64,000 bases of DNA, from the NCBI GenBank assembly GCA_027485695.1, contig JAIXQO010000005.1:1-64000 (forward strand). The letters are read 5' to 3'. Within the stretch, counting starts at the first letter, position 1. The number at the start of each line of letters is the position of its first letter. The stretch is from Pseudomonadota bacterium (lineage in GTDB: Bacteria > Bdellovibrionota > UBA1018). The notes beneath the pieces are model-generated. The model ran no database searches, had not been told where the DNA came from, and saw only the letters and a list, made by a program, of their open reading frames with translations. Made by a program: the position numbers and the translations under genes. Below, piece after piece: positions 8,341-17,524 of this stretch.

Positions 8341-9508
8341 GCACACCTCGCTTCGAGAACGTCAGACAGAACTCCGCTCCGACGCCTGGCTCCGACCGCA
8401 CGTCCACGGTACCGCCAGCATTTTTTACTTCGGATGCGACTACGCTCATGCCGACGCCACGACCGGCAAGTTCCGTTACGGATTCGCTGGTAGTAACCCC
8501 ATCGATGAAAATGAGATCCAGAGGATTACGAACCTGGAATCGCTTGGATCCCATCCGGGTCGCGATCTCGTCGGCGCGTCTTTCTAGCTTACTCACGTCG
8601 ATGCCTCGACCGCAGTCACGATAGGAAAAGTGAACGTCGCCGTTTCCGAGTTTTTCGATCGAGATGTGGATCTCCGGCGAGACGTGCGCTGGATCAAACC
8701 CATGCGCAAAAGAGTTTCTTACGAACTGCACGGTTGCATGCCGAATGGCGCTGAAGACCGTTTTAGGAATTTCTAAGCCGTTTGGAATCTCGGCGTGAAA
8801 CTCTGGGGAGTAGCCGGCATCCGAACTCAGACTCAGGATCAAGGAATCCACTTGTTCGACAAGTTCATTCGCCATTTCTAACTCAGATTCTTGATGAGCA
8901 GCGACCATGGATGAAACATCTGAATGAATCTGCTCAATCATCGCCAATGCGTCGCGAGGAAAACTCTCTTCCGAAAACTCACGAGAAACTCGATTCATCA
9001 GCGTGCGCAGGCGTTGCGTTGTCACCAGCGTTTCCTGCAAGCCAGCGACAGTGCCTACCGTGGGTACCGGCGTCGGACGTGACTCAACCGAGATCGAGAC
9101 GGGAACTGAAACGCTCTCTCGCGAGGCCAAGAGTTTGCGCACGAGGGCTAACTCCGGTTTTAAACGCCCCAAATCGCCGAGCAACCCGGATACGGAATCG
9201 CTTTTTTGTTCGATGGTGCGTTCAAAAGCCAACAATAGATCTCCAAAGAAAGTCGTTTTTCCCAAAACCAGCGTCTCGCACATCGCAATGCCTTCCTCCA
9301 TTTCATGAAGGATTTGCTCCCACTCGCGAGAAGCGTGCACACGGGCCGATGCTTTCACACGGTGAAGGGCAATTTTCATTGCGACGAGCCCCTCTGGGGA
9401 GGACTGCTCGCGACATTTGCGCGAAGTCTCCTGGAGTTCCAGAAGTTCAGTCTCGAGCTCTGGGGCCAAGACCGACGCTTTGATTTTTGGACTTCTAGCA
9501 AGCACCAC
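8333..9508 (-). CDS. CheA-like histidine kinase without CheW-binding (P5) domain
   Basis: The start is uncertain; I use a GTG at 9508, and an ATG at 9628 is possible. From the GTG the product has an HPt (P1) domain with KIALHRVKASAR, whose His49 matches the position of the phospho-His in CheA. A helical dimerisation region follows, then a CheA-type ATPase: N box TVQFVRNSFAHGFD, G1 box SYRDCGRGID, and IFIDGVTTSES...ELAGRGVGMSVV. The protein ends right after the ATPase (EFCLTFSKRGVHG), so the CheW-like P5 domain of normal CheA is missing. It therefore probably does not couple to receptor arrays through CheW. The operon continues with CheY and STAS-CheX. Confidence 0.82.
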   Translation of the reverse strand: MVLARSPKIKASVLAPELETELLELQETSRKCREQSSPEGLVAMKIALHRVKASARVHASREWEQILHEMEEGIAMCETLVLGKTTFFGDLLLAFERTIEQKSDSVSGLLGDLGRLKPELALVRKLLASRESVSVPVSISVESRPTPVPTVGTVAGLQETLVTTQRLRTLMNRVSREFSEESFPRDALAMIEQIHSDVSSMVAAHQESELEMANELVEQVDSLILSLSSDAGYSPEFHAEIPNGLEIPKTVFSAIRHATVQFVRNSFAHGFDPAHVSPEIHISIEKLGNGDVHFSYRDCGRGIDVSKLERRADEIATRMGSKRFQVRNPLDLIFIDGVTTSESVTELAGRGVGMSVVASEVKNAGGTVDVRSEPGVGAEFCLTFSKRGVHG

Positions 9509-9616
9509 AAGAAGTCTATCGACTGAAGAATCCTGTCGCTTTACGAGGAAACATAAGAAGAGAACGAAATGCGTCGTCAGTTCGTGCACACCTCCCCGGA
9601 TGGGGGACTCTATGCT

Positions 9617-10882
9617 ATGACAAAACATATGAAACGCCTCGTCGACCGTCGTATTTTCGTCATTCTCTGCGTGATTTTTTTGACGCTGGCAATTCCAAGT
9701 ATTCGCAAAGCATGGCTGCAACCGGATCTCTATTTTGATTTTGACGTTTATCACCGCACCGCAATGCGATTCCTGCGGTCCGAGTGGGGTTCGATCTGGA
9801 ACCTAGTTCTCGACGGAAACTGCCCGTATCGGTACTCTCCCTGGACGCTTTTCTTCGTCGCGCCTCTCGGTTTTTTTTCGCTTCCTGTCGCGCGTGGACT
9901 CTTCATCGCGGTGACGGCCGTTCTTTTTGCCTGGGGCGTACGGACGCTTGTTCGAACCGGTGAGGAGGCTCGACAAAATGGGGCGACGGCGGCTGCACTC
10001 CTCGCGAGTTTCTTCTGCGTTCGTTACGTTCTAGATACATTTCGCATGGGACAAGTGAACGGTGTTCTTTTTGTCTGTTTCGCGTTCGCGTTCTCGGGTC
10101 TTGCCACTCGTCGCGCGGGTCGTGCAGCGGTATCGTCGACGATCGCCGCTCTTTTTAAGATCGGCCCCGGAGTATCCATTTTGCCGGCGCTATTCGCTTT
10201 CCCTTTGAAAACTCAACTCAAATGGATCCTGAGAATCACGGCCACGCTGCTCGGTTCAGCCTTGGCGCTGGCGCTCGTACGAGCCCAAACGAGCCCGGAT
10301 TCCGTGGGCGAGAGTTTTACGAAGTTATTTAGCGATTGGTGGCCGATGGTCGCCGGTGATTCGCAATTCTTCGAAGCCGGTCACTACGGTAACCAATCCG
10401 TCAAAGGCGCGATCTTACGCGCGGGCTTGGGCCACCTATCGATTCCGGCAATGGACCGCATTTGGCTCTCAGCAGTTGCAAGCCTTGTGAGCTTCACCTC
10501 GTTTCAATTTTACAGAGCACGCTCCAGACTTCACGAATTCAGAATCGCAAGCCTAGCGTCTTCGCTGGCTGTGACCCTTTTCGTCCTCTGCATGCCCCAC
10601 ACGTTCAAGTTCAATTGCTCGGCGCTCATGCTGCCGTTCTTCGCACTGCTGATGATCGATCGCAAAGATCCGGTTGTCTGGGTGCTTGGGATCCTTCAAC
10701 TCGTGTTCTCGCGGGACTTAGTCGGCGGGGAGAATTACGACTGGATCTACAAGCATAGCTTGCCGCTTCTGACTTATCTCGGGATCTATATCTGGTTGAT
10801 CGTACGTTTCAATCAGGCGGTTAAAACGAATCTTTCTTCTTCGGGGATTCAAACTGAACCAGCAACGCCAGCGAAACGATGA
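9617..10882 (+). CDS. GT87-family polytopic mannosyltransferase-like protein
   Basis: A 421-residue membrane protein with about ten hydrophobic segments. The first periplasmic loop has FDFDVYHRTAMRFL, with acidic residues typical of GT-C glycosyltransferases, followed by CPYRYSPWTLFFVAPLGFF and GQVNGVLF. These strings match the GT87/DUF2029 family, polyprenyl-phosphate-mannose-dependent transferases that work on the outer face of the inner membrane. ATG 9617 is chosen because a G-rich ribosome site precedes it by about ten bases. It is divergent from the CheA-like gene and its 3' end overlaps the convergent DMT transporter by 62 bases. Acceptor unknown. Confidence 0.78.
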   Translation: MTKHMKRLVDRRIFVILCVIFLTLAIPSIRKAWLQPDLYFDFDVYHRTAMRFLRSEWGSIWNLVLDGNCPYRYSPWTLFFVAPLGFFSLPVARGLFIAVTAVLFAWGVRTLVRTGEEARQNGATAAALLASFFCVRYVLDTFRMGQVNGVLFVCFAFAFSGLATRRAGRAAVSSTIAALFKIGPGVSILPALFAFPLKTQLKWILRITATLLGSALALALVRAQTSPDSVGESFTKLFSDWWPMVAGDSQFFEAGHYGNQSVKGAILRAGLGHLSIPAMDRIWLSAVASLVSFTSFQFYRARSRLHEFRIASLASSLAVTLFVLCMPHTFKFNCSALMLPFFALLMIDRKDPVVWVLGILQLVFSRDLVGGENYDWIYKHSLPLLTYLGIYIWLIVRFNQAVKTNLSSSGIQTEPATPAKR

Positions 10883-11762
10883 GCGTCACGCCTCCAAACA
10901 CCTGAAGTCCCTGAAGCGGCGTTCCTGAAACGAACATCGGAACGAAAATCCCCATGATCGGATACCAAGCCTCGATGAAGGTCACGAGCGAGGCTGGCAG
11001 GCGCTTGAGCCCGACGTTGTACAGCCAATAAGGAAACACGCCGATGATGATCGAGAGGAAAAGCAAGCGCGGGAGCACGTCGCTGTTGGAAGCCAGCTCC
11101 GAAAACACGAACTCGCCTTGAGCGAGCGCCATTCCGCCGAGCAGGATGGTCGCGAAGAAAAAACGGAAAAACACGGACTGAACCGGCGAATAAGTTCTGA
11201 GCAACCATTTCTGGGTCACCGTCGAAACAGCCCACGCAGTAGAGGCGATCACGCCGAATAGAATCCCTTGGCTCATCTCGGCTTCGTCCGTACGGAAACC
11301 TAAGTTGAAATCAGGAAAAGCGATCAAAAGCGTATTGAGGACAACCCAAATGGAAATCGGGAGAAATCGATTCGAAGCGCGCTCTTTCAAGATGATTGAT
11401 GCGAGCACCAAGACGCCGATCGGTTGCAGCAAGAGAAAGAGCGTCGCCGTCGAGGGTCCCAAAATCTGGATCGAACGCGTATTCGCGATGTTGCCCAAGA
11501 TTCCGCCAAACGCAGCCACGGCGAGAAACGCCAGCAAGTGCCGCTTACGAATGGGAGGCATGCTGTGGCGACTCTTCAGAAAAAACGGCGTGAGTACAAT
11601 GAGCCCGATCAGATGCTCCAGAAAAACAAGACCCGTCAAAGGCAACGACTGCGATGCGGGGTAACGAACCAAAGAATCCAGCCCCCAAAGCGAAGCGGCC
11701 AAAAGCACGCAAGCAGGCGCGCCATAACGGTGCTTCAGGAATCGATTCAACCAGTTCAACAT
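10821..11762 (-). CDS. EamA/DMT-superfamily transporter
   Basis: A 313-residue protein with ten predicted transmembrane helices in two EamA repeats (about 14-145 and 165-305). The first helix pair reads LAASLWGLDSLVRYPASQS, followed by FLEHLIGLIVLTPFF. The transporter at 54065-54967 has nearly the same signature (WATDTLFRYP, DHLICLCVLLP), so these two are probably paralogues. Substrate is unknown; members of the family export amino acids, nucleobases or drugs. The 3' end overlaps the GT87 gene in convergent orientation. Confidence 0.87.
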   Translation of the reverse strand: MLNWLNRFLKHRYGAPACVLLAASLWGLDSLVRYPASQSLPLTGLVFLEHLIGLIVLTPFFLKSRHSMPPIRKRHLLAFLAVAAFGGILGNIANTRSIQILGPSTATLFLLLQPIGVLVLASIILKERASNRFLPISIWVVLNTLLIAFPDFNLGFRTDEAEMSQGILFGVIASTAWAVSTVTQKWLLRTYSPVQSVFFRFFFATILLGGMALAQGEFVFSELASNSDVLPRLLFLSIIIGVFPYWLYNVGLKRLPASLVTFIEAWYPIMGIFVPMFVSGTPLQGLQVFGGVTLIVSLALLVQFESPKKKDSF

Positions 11763-11789
11763 AGGTTTTTAGAATACCTGCGGTCGCGC

Positions 11790-13016
11790 CTATTTCCAGT
11801 ATTTTTCGAAACCGGCGTCCCCGGGGCGATAGAACGTTTGTCCCGAGTGTGGAGCTTCGGTTTTCTTGCCGGGCGACGACCATTTCGTGTGCGTATCGGG
11901 CAGAAGATGCTCCGGTACCGCTTTTTCTCCGGTTTCGCGCACGAATTCGATCGCTTGGTTGATGGCATCGTAGGCACTTCGGCTTTTCGAGGAACGAGCG
12001 CAGTAGATCGTGGCCTGTGCCAGTGGAATGCGTCCTTCCGGAAGCCCAATGATCTCCAGCGCGTCTTTGGCTGCGACTGCCTGTTGGAGCGCGCGAGGGT
12101 CCGCGAGGCCGACGTCCTCGGCCGCGAAAATGATCAGTCGCCTCACGATAAAAAGCGGGTCCTCGCCACCTTCGAGCATTCGCGCCAAGTAGTAGAGCGC
12201 TCCGTCCGCGTCTCCTGCACGCATCGACTTGATATAGGCCGAAATCAGACCGTAATGAGCGTCGCTCGCACGATCATGAAAAAGCGCCGGACCGGATTCG
12301 ATCGCATCGATGATCTCCGCCCATTGTTCGGACGGAAGCGGGGTGCTCTCGATCAATTTCATCCACTCTTCGAACAGATGAAGCGCACGTCTCGCATCAC
12401 CTTGCGCCAGGTGACGAATACGGTCGAGGCCCGCTTGTGGTAGTTTCTCCAGACGCGCGGCCGGGAACTCTTGGGAGGAGCGCAAACGCGCGAACAATTC
12501 ATCCATCGACTCGTCACTAAGTCGTTCGAACGAAATCACGCGCATTCGCGATAGCAGCGCCCGGTTCATTGAGTAGGCAGGATTCTCGGTCGTCGCACCC
12601 AAAAGCGTGATCGTCCCATCCTCGACGAACGGCAAGAGCGCGTCTTGCTGACTCTGATTGAAACGATGGATCTCATCCAAGAACAGAACGGTCTTACGTT
12701 GATAAAATCGGTAGTCGTTGCGGGCTTGCTCGATTTGCTCGCGCACTTCTTTTAATCCGGATTGAACGGCGCTGAGGCTCACGAATCGCGATCGGGTTTT
12801 TTCGGCGATGACACGCGCGAGGCTCGTTTTACCGGAACCGGGAGGCCCATACAAAAGGAGCGATGGCACTTGATCCCGCTCGATCCATGTCCTGAGAGGC
12901 CGGCCTGGACCCACCCATTTCTCTTGTCCGAGGAATTCGGACAAATCATGCGGTCGAAACCGGTGTGCGAGGGGGGCTTGAAGTTCCGCTTTTTGATCAA
13001 ATAAATCCGACGCCAT
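11790..13016 (-). CDS. rarA: Replication-associated recombination protein RarA (MgsA)
   Basis: A 408-residue AAA+ ATPase that acts at stalled replication forks. The Walker A motif (LLYGPPGSGKTSLARVIAEKT) lies near residue 55, Walker B is VLFLDEIHRFNQSQQD near residue 110, and sensor 1 is LLGATTENPAYSMN. After the ATPase come the family-specific HDRASDAHYGLISAYIKSMRAGD and the C-terminal tetramerisation region with ALYYLARMLEGGEDPLFIVRRL. Length and motif order are standard. It is divergent from nadK with about 40 bases between start codons. Confidence 0.96.
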   Translation of the reverse strand: MASDLFDQKAELQAPLAHRFRPHDLSEFLGQEKWVGPGRPLRTWIERDQVPSLLLYGPPGSGKTSLARVIAEKTRSRFVSLSAVQSGLKEVREQIEQARNDYRFYQRKTVLFLDEIHRFNQSQQDALLPFVEDGTITLLGATTENPAYSMNRALLSRMRVISFERLSDESMDELFARLRSSQEFPAARLEKLPQAGLDRIRHLAQGDARRALHLFEEWMKLIESTPLPSEQWAEIIDAIESGPALFHDRASDAHYGLISAYIKSMRAGDADGALYYLARMLEGGEDPLFIVRRLIIFAAEDVGLADPRALQQAVAAKDALEIIGLPEGRIPLAQATIYCARSSKSRSAYDAINQAIEFVRETGEKAVPEHLLPDTHTKWSSPGKKTEAPHSGQTFYRPGDAGFEKYWK

Positions 13017-13057
13017 GCCCTTTAACTCCCTGCGATGGTTCTATACAATGAGGCGAG

Positions 13058-13972
13058 ATGAAAAAAGCGAAGAAAACGATCGGTTTTGTGGTCAAACATC
13101 ACCAGCCGCGTGCACGCACGCTCGCCATCGAACTCGTTGAAGAAGCCCTCGCTCACGGCGTGGAAGTTTATTTCCCCAAAGAGAGCGCCGACCTCGCTAA
13201 ATCCAACCTCTCCAAGACGCTGCAAAAACGCATCCGCTGGGTTTCCATCGCAGAATTCCCCAAACGTTGTGAAATCGTCATGGTGCTCGGCGGCGACGGC
13301 ACGCTGCTCTCCATGGCCCGCCTCATGCGAGACAACAGCATTCCGATCGTGGGCGTGAATCTCGGAACCCTGGGATTCCTGACCGAAGTCGCTCCGTCAG
13401 CTGCACCCGAAATCCTCGAACGATACATCCAGGGCAAAAAACTGGTGATCCAAGAGCGCTCGATGCTCGAAGTCGAGCTCAAAAGGGGCACTAAAACCTT
13501 ATTCAAAGGTCCAGTCATCAACGACGCCGTTATTTCCAAAGGTTCGATCGCTCGGATCATCCGAATCAACCTCAGCATCAAAGGCAAGATCGTCAACTCC
13601 ATGCGCGCCGACGGGCTCATCATCTCGACGCCGAGCGGCTCAACCGCCTATTCACTCGCTGCGGGTGGTCCGATTGTCGACCCGAGCCTACAGGCCATGA
13701 TCTTAAGCCCGATTTGCCCACACAGTTTGACTCAGCGCCCGATCGTGATCACCGATAAAAATCCGCTTGAAATCACGCTTCAGGATCGCCCCGAGGAGGT
13801 CATGCTGACCTTGGACGGCCAAGAGGTTTTTAAACTTCAAGCCGAAGACCGAATTTTGATCCGCCGCTTCGAAAAGCACGCACTGAAACTCGTGACCGTT
13901 CAGGGACGTGACTATTTCAGTCTTTTGCGCGAAAAACTCAGCTTCGGTAACAAAGACGTCGTGCCCTTGTAG
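13058..13972 (+). CDS. nadK: NAD kinase
   Basis: Phosphorylates NAD to NADP. The 304-residue protein has the full set of motifs: VLGGDGTLLSMARLM (the GGDG motif, near residues 77-80), VGVNLGTLGFLTEV, INDAVISKGS with the conserved Asn-Asp, and DGLIISTPSGSTAYSLAAGGPIVDP. HSLTQRPIVI follows. It is transcribed divergently from rarA and is followed by the hairpin-rich stretch at 13996-14105 and then recN. NadK-RecN adjacency is common in bacteria, so these two may be co-transcribed through the hairpins. Confidence 0.96.
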   Translation: MKKAKKTIGFVVKHHQPRARTLAIELVEEALAHGVEVYFPKESADLAKSNLSKTLQKRIRWVSIAEFPKRCEIVMVLGGDGTLLSMARLMRDNSIPIVGVNLGTLGFLTEVAPSAAPEILERYIQGKKLVIQERSMLEVELKRGTKTLFKGPVINDAVISKGSIARIIRINLSIKGKIVNSMRADGLIISTPSGSTAYSLAAGGPIVDPSLQAMILSPICPHSLTQRPIVITDKNPLEITLQDRPEEVMLTLDGQEVFKLQAEDRILIRRFEKHALKLVTVQGRDYFSLLREKLSFGNKDVVPL

Positions 13973-13995
13973 TACTCTGAAAAGGATCGCTCGCT

Positions 13996-14105
13996 GGGCT
14001 CCTGCCCGACTGAAAAATTGGCAGGAAAGCCAATTTTCACGCGAAGCGCCTGAAAGGTTTTGGGCTACGATGGCCCAAAATAAAATTTCTCCCTTACGGG
14101 AGAAA
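13996..14105 (+). repeat. Run of four tandem hairpins between nadK and recN
   Basis: Four stem-loops follow one another: GGGC-TCCT-GCCC (13996-14007); a long stem where TTGGC at 14018-14022 and the upstream TGAAAA pair with GCCAATTTTCA ending 14039; TTTTGGGC with GCCCAAAA (14058-14080); and a perfect eight-base stem TTTCTCCC-TTAC-GGGAGAAA (14086-14105). None has a clean downstream T run except the T-rich stretch after 14115. They could act as attenuator, processing sites or a small structured RNA. No protein-coding gene is convincing in this gap. Confidence 0.6.
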
Positions 14106-14222
14106 CCGCATCACGCTTTTTCAGACTCGCTCCCCTTTTCAGAGTGCTACAGAGGATGAGATAACTGGACCGATATTCGGCTCGTTTTTTGAACGCTTAT
14201 CATGATGCCAAAAGAGGCCCCT

Positions 14223-15908
14223 ATGCTTCAACGCCTGAAAATCAAGAACATCGCGCTGATCGACGAAGCCGACATTCCTTTTGAGTCTGGACTCAACATC
14301 CTCTCCGGCGAAACCGGAGCCGGCAAATCGATCATCATCGAATCCATCTCACTCATCCTGGGTTCTCGCGCCACGGCGGATCTCGTGCGCAGCGGTTTTG
14401 ACGAAGCGACCGTCGAAGGTTTATTCGACGTCACGCTCCTCCCTTGGGTCGGTGATCGCCTCCGTGAGTTCGGCTATCCCGAAGAAGACGGAAGCCTCCT
14501 CGTCAAACGCGTGGTCAGCCGCGTCGGCAAGCATCGGATTTACGTGAATGGCGAACTCGCTCCCCTCTCCCACCTTCAGAAAATTTGTGAAGGCCTGGTC
14601 GATCTCTGCGGACAGCACGAGCACCAATCTCTCCTCCGTTCGAACGTGCAATTGGAGCTGATCGACCAGTACGGCAAACTCAAAAAAGACAAAGCCAAAT
14701 ATTCAGAGTCTTTTGCGAACTACTCCTCGCTCGTCACCGAACGATCCCAGGAACCGCTGGCCGAAGGGGAACGCATCAAAAAACTCGACTACCTCCGCTA
14801 TCAAGCGTCCGAACTTGAAACACTGGGTTTGGAATCGGGCGAGGAAGAAACGCTTCAACAATCCAAAACACTCCTGCAATCCGCGAACGCTCGCCTGAAA
14901 AACAGCGACTCCATCCGCTCCGCGCTCGACTCCGAAGACGGTGGCGCGGTCCCAGCGCTTAAAACTGCGCTCTCAAAATGGAAAACGCTCGCCGCTCAAG
15001 ATCCGAGCATCGGGGAGCTCTCCGAACGATTTGAGCGCGCCGTCTCCGAGATCGATGAGATCTCGTTCGAATTCAATCGCTATGTCTCGCAGATCGAGCT
15101 CGATCCCGAGCAACTCGATCGCGTGATGGACCGAATCTCTAAACTCGCCGAACTCAAACGCAAGTATCAATGCTCGGCCGACGAACTCGTGAATGAGGCG
15201 AGCCGCCTGCGCGAAGAAATCCACGCGCTCGAGCACCAAGAAGAGCGACTAGCGGAACTCGAGAAACTCCTCACCCAAGCCATCGATGCGACGCTCAAGC
15301 AAGGTCGACTGCTCTCCAAGAAACGTCGGGATGTCTCCGACTCACTTGCAAAAGCGGTTTCCCAAGAGCTCAAAGAACTGCGCATGGCGGATACGGAAAT
15401 CCTGTTCGCGATCGAACCACAAAACGATCCGGAAAATTGGAATCCAAACGGTATCGACCAGATTCAGTTCCTCGTTCGTACGAACTCCGGCGACGAGATG
15501 AAACCGATCGCGAAAATTGCATCGGGCGGTGAACTCTCTCGCATCTTACTTGCCATTCGCCGCGTGATCTCCCACCAAGGTGGAATCGGCGTTTATCTCT
15601 TTGATGAAATCGATGCGGGTATCGGTGGTCAGACCGCGTTCATGGTCGGACGCAAGCTACGTTCGGTCTCTGAACACCACCAAGTGATTTGCATCACGCA
15701 CCTTCCGCAAGTAGCGGCGTTTGCGCATCATCACCTACTCGTCGCCAAAGAGAAAAAATCCGGACGAACGACTACTTCGGTCACTGTGCTTTCACAAAAA
15801 GAGCGCCCCGAAGAAGTCGCGCGCATGCTCGGTGGCGAAGCGATCAGCAGGCAGGCGATGGATTCCGCGCGTGAACTGATTCGCGAAGCGGGCAAGCAGC
15901 TTCAGTAA
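14223..15908 (+). CDS. recN: DNA repair protein RecN
   Basis: An SMC-like ATPase for double-strand break repair. I use the ATG at 14223, preceded by AAGAGG, rather than the in-frame ATG at 14202, because MLQRLKIKNIALIDEADIPF is the family's normal start. Walker A is LSGETGAGKSIIIESISLILGSRA (near residue 30), followed by DLCGQHEHQSLL. A coiled-coil middle runs from about residue 150 to 370. The C-terminal half-site contains KIASGGELSRILLAIR (ABC signature) and VYLFDEIDAGIGGQTA (Walker B). VICITHLPQVAA follows. Length (561 residues) is standard. It may be SOS-regulated as in other bacteria, but I see no copy of the lexA-upstream repeat in front of it. Confidence 0.96.
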   Translation: MLQRLKIKNIALIDEADIPFESGLNILSGETGAGKSIIIESISLILGSRATADLVRSGFDEATVEGLFDVTLLPWVGDRLREFGYPEEDGSLLVKRVVSRVGKHRIYVNGELAPLSHLQKICEGLVDLCGQHEHQSLLRSNVQLELIDQYGKLKKDKAKYSESFANYSSLVTERSQEPLAEGERIKKLDYLRYQASELETLGLESGEEETLQQSKTLLQSANARLKNSDSIRSALDSEDGGAVPALKTALSKWKTLAAQDPSIGELSERFERAVSEIDEISFEFNRYVSQIELDPEQLDRVMDRISKLAELKRKYQCSADELVNEASRLREEIHALEHQEERLAELEKLLTQAIDATLKQGRLLSKKRRDVSDSLAKAVSQELKELRMADTEILFAIEPQNDPENWNPNGIDQIQFLVRTNSGDEMKPIAKIASGGELSRILLAIRRVISHQGGIGVYLFDEIDAGIGGQTAFMVGRKLRSVSEHHQVICITHLPQVAAFAHHHLLVAKEKKSGRTTTSVTVLSQKERPEEVARMLGGEAISRQAMDSARELIREAGKQLQ

Positions 15909-16103
15909 GCACTGAGCCGTCTATCGGCTTTTCGCAGATCTCAATGATTTTTACAAATTGACTCGCAGCGCAGACTGTCTCGTGACTTTTTCGGACGGAT
16001 CACCGAAATTTTGTGACCACTCCTTTGCCAAAGCGTTTGCCTTTCAAAACTCGATCGGACATACATCGGGCCAAACCCACCTTTTGAACCCGAGAGAATG
16101 ACT

Positions 16104-16703
16104 ATGAAATTTCTACTTTTGGCTTTTGTCGCACTCATCCACCCCTGTGCTTTCGCCGGAGAAGCGGTTCGAATCGAACTACCCGTTTATTTTTCGATCC
16201 AGTCTGACGTCTATGGCGGCGCTTCGATCACCTACGATGGCAAAGCGAATTTTCTCATGGATTCTGAAACCCGCGAACTGCTAGCCGGCCAGATGGATGT
16301 GTCAGCGATTTACAGATATTCGTCCGGCGGTCGCGGATGGCCGACCCGTTACACTCTCAGTCCAGAAACTCTTCGTTTGAGTTCCATTTCCAAGCGACTC
16401 TCTACGGTCCGCTCCGATCGCAGAAAATGTCCAAGAGGCCAGCGTGGCTCGGTTGTTCTTTACACCCCGAAACTGACTCTCGCAGCGCCAGACTTAGTCG
16501 AGATCCTGGAGGACGCCGAGCGTCTCGGTCGCGATCACTATGTAGGTAGCGCTCTCGAAGCACTCCGCCGTTCGAACCTGAACCAAAAAACCGCTGATGG
16601 CAGTAAACCATTCACGATTCAGCCACTGAGCGGCGACATTCGACCATTCCGCGTTTCCGCGATCATCCCTGCCGACGAAATCGTGGGCGTTTGCAGTCCT
16701 TAA
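16104..16703 (+). CDS. Secreted hypothetical protein
   Basis: Translation from ATG 16104 gives 199 residues with a short signal peptide (MKFLLLAFVALIHPCAFA). The mature sequence looks beta-rich (VRIELPVYFSIQSDVYGGASITYDG, reported piecewise) and ends in PADEIVGVCSP. An in-frame ATG six bases upstream is an alternative start. No family recognised. It is followed by a terminator-like inverted repeat at 16722-16769. Confidence 0.6.
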   Translation: MKFLLLAFVALIHPCAFAGEAVRIELPVYFSIQSDVYGGASITYDGKANFLMDSETRELLAGQMDVSAIYRYSSGGRGWPTRYTLSPETLRLSSISKRLSTVRSDRRKCPRGQRGSVVLYTPKLTLAAPDLVEILEDAERLGRDHYVGSALEALRRSNLNQKTADGSKPFTIQPLSGDIRPFRVSAIIPADEIVGVCSP

Positions 16704-16721
16704 GTCTCGTTTGTTCGACTT

Positions 16722-16769
16722 GGGGTCTTGAGTAGGAAACTGAACATTTAATTCCAGATTCAAGACCCC
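16722..16769 (+). terminator. Inverted repeat, probable terminator
   Basis: GGGGTCTTGA (16722-16731) pairs perfectly with TCAAGACCCC (16760-16769) about 20 bases after a stop codon. The loop is 28 bases and the downstream sequence is T-rich (ATTCTTTCTGTT) without a true T run. Confidence 0.45.
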
Positions 16770-16839
16770 GCATTCTTTCTGTTACACATGACTTTTGTAA
16801 CTTTAGGGTACGCCCAATGCCCTCCATAGGAAGTCGACC

Positions 16840-17325
16840 ATGAAAAAGTCTTTGCTCGTTATTTTGGCTCTCGCTTCGATCATGTCCCAAGCAAATGCGG
16901 ACAGCGCGCCTCGCCTGAAATGCACGAGAAAAATCGTTGCCTCAAACGGCGAAATCACCCAAGTAGATCTCGACCGGGCCTCGATCGCGATCCTCGGTTA
17001 CAACAGCGTGAAGAAACGTTTTGTTGGATTCGTGGATCTGATGGGCATGTCCGCAAGCCCAGGCACCAGCTACTGCAGCTACGCGATCCCGGCGATCGAA
17101 GCACGCTACGCATCTGATCTGACGAGTGCGAATCAAGGCAGCATCGAAATCACGATTGGAAATGGCGACGCTGGCAAGACCTCACAGGTCACCAGTTTTC
17201 TCTCGAAAACCCGCACTTTAGAGCTAGTGATCAATCCCGAAGCGATTCCATTCGACCACGACGAAGGCGATGCAGATCCTGCCTGCAAAGACTCGCTCGT
17301 CGTGACGTGCTCGCTGATTCGCTAA
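16840..17325 (+). CDS. Secreted hypothetical protein
   Basis: A 161-residue protein with a textbook signal peptide (MKKSLLVILALASIMSQANA). The mature part has four or five cysteines (LKCTRKI, SYCSYAI, PACKDSL, VTCSLIR) and alternating beta-type segments. No homologous family recognised. It is convergent with the small gene ending at 17327, with only one base between the stop codons. Confidence 0.6.
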   Translation: MKKSLLVILALASIMSQANADSAPRLKCTRKIVASNGEITQVDLDRASIAILGYNSVKKRFVGFVDLMGMSASPGTSYCSYAIPAIEARYASDLTSANQGSIEITIGNGDAGKTSQVTSFLSKTRTLELVINPEAIPFDHDEGDADPACKDSLVVTCSLIR

Positions 17326-17326
17326 T

Positions 17327-17524
17327 CTAACCGGCTTTTTTACGGTCCGTCTGCGAAGATACCGACGACTTGAGTCGTTGTGCATCTTGCCGAACACGTT
17401 GAACCTGGCTCACGACTCGCTGAGTTTCCGAAGAGGCTCGGCTCACGGAGCTCAAGAAGCTCAATCCCGGGATCCGACTCAGGGCTGACAGAAGCTGCGA
17501 CAAAGACGAAAATAACTGATTCAT
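17327..17524 (-). CDS. Small Ser/Arg-rich protein with coiled-coil tail
   Basis: A 65-residue product from an ATG at 17524 with a good ribosome site (AAGGTGGG, about seven bases away). It begins with an amphipathic hydrophobic segment (MNQLFSSLSQLLSALSRIPG) and continues as a predicted helix rich in Ser, Gln and Arg (ETQRVVSQVQRVRQDAQRLK) before a basic end. The ribosome site and clean stop spacing favour a real gene, but there is no family support. Confidence 0.4.
   Translation of the reverse strand: MNQLFSSLSQLLSALSRIPGLSFLSSVSRASSETQRVVSQVQRVRQDAQRLKSSVSSQTDRKKAG

Noticed and set aside
11424..12443. A 339-residue frame antisense to the DMT transporter and rarA
   Set aside because: It spans two well-supported genes on the opposite strand and its product is Arg/Gln-rich without any domain, typical of a shadow frame.
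13908..14159. An 83-residue frame across the hairpin region after nadK
   Set aside because: It begins within nadK in another frame and runs through the inverted repeats; no ribosome site or domain.
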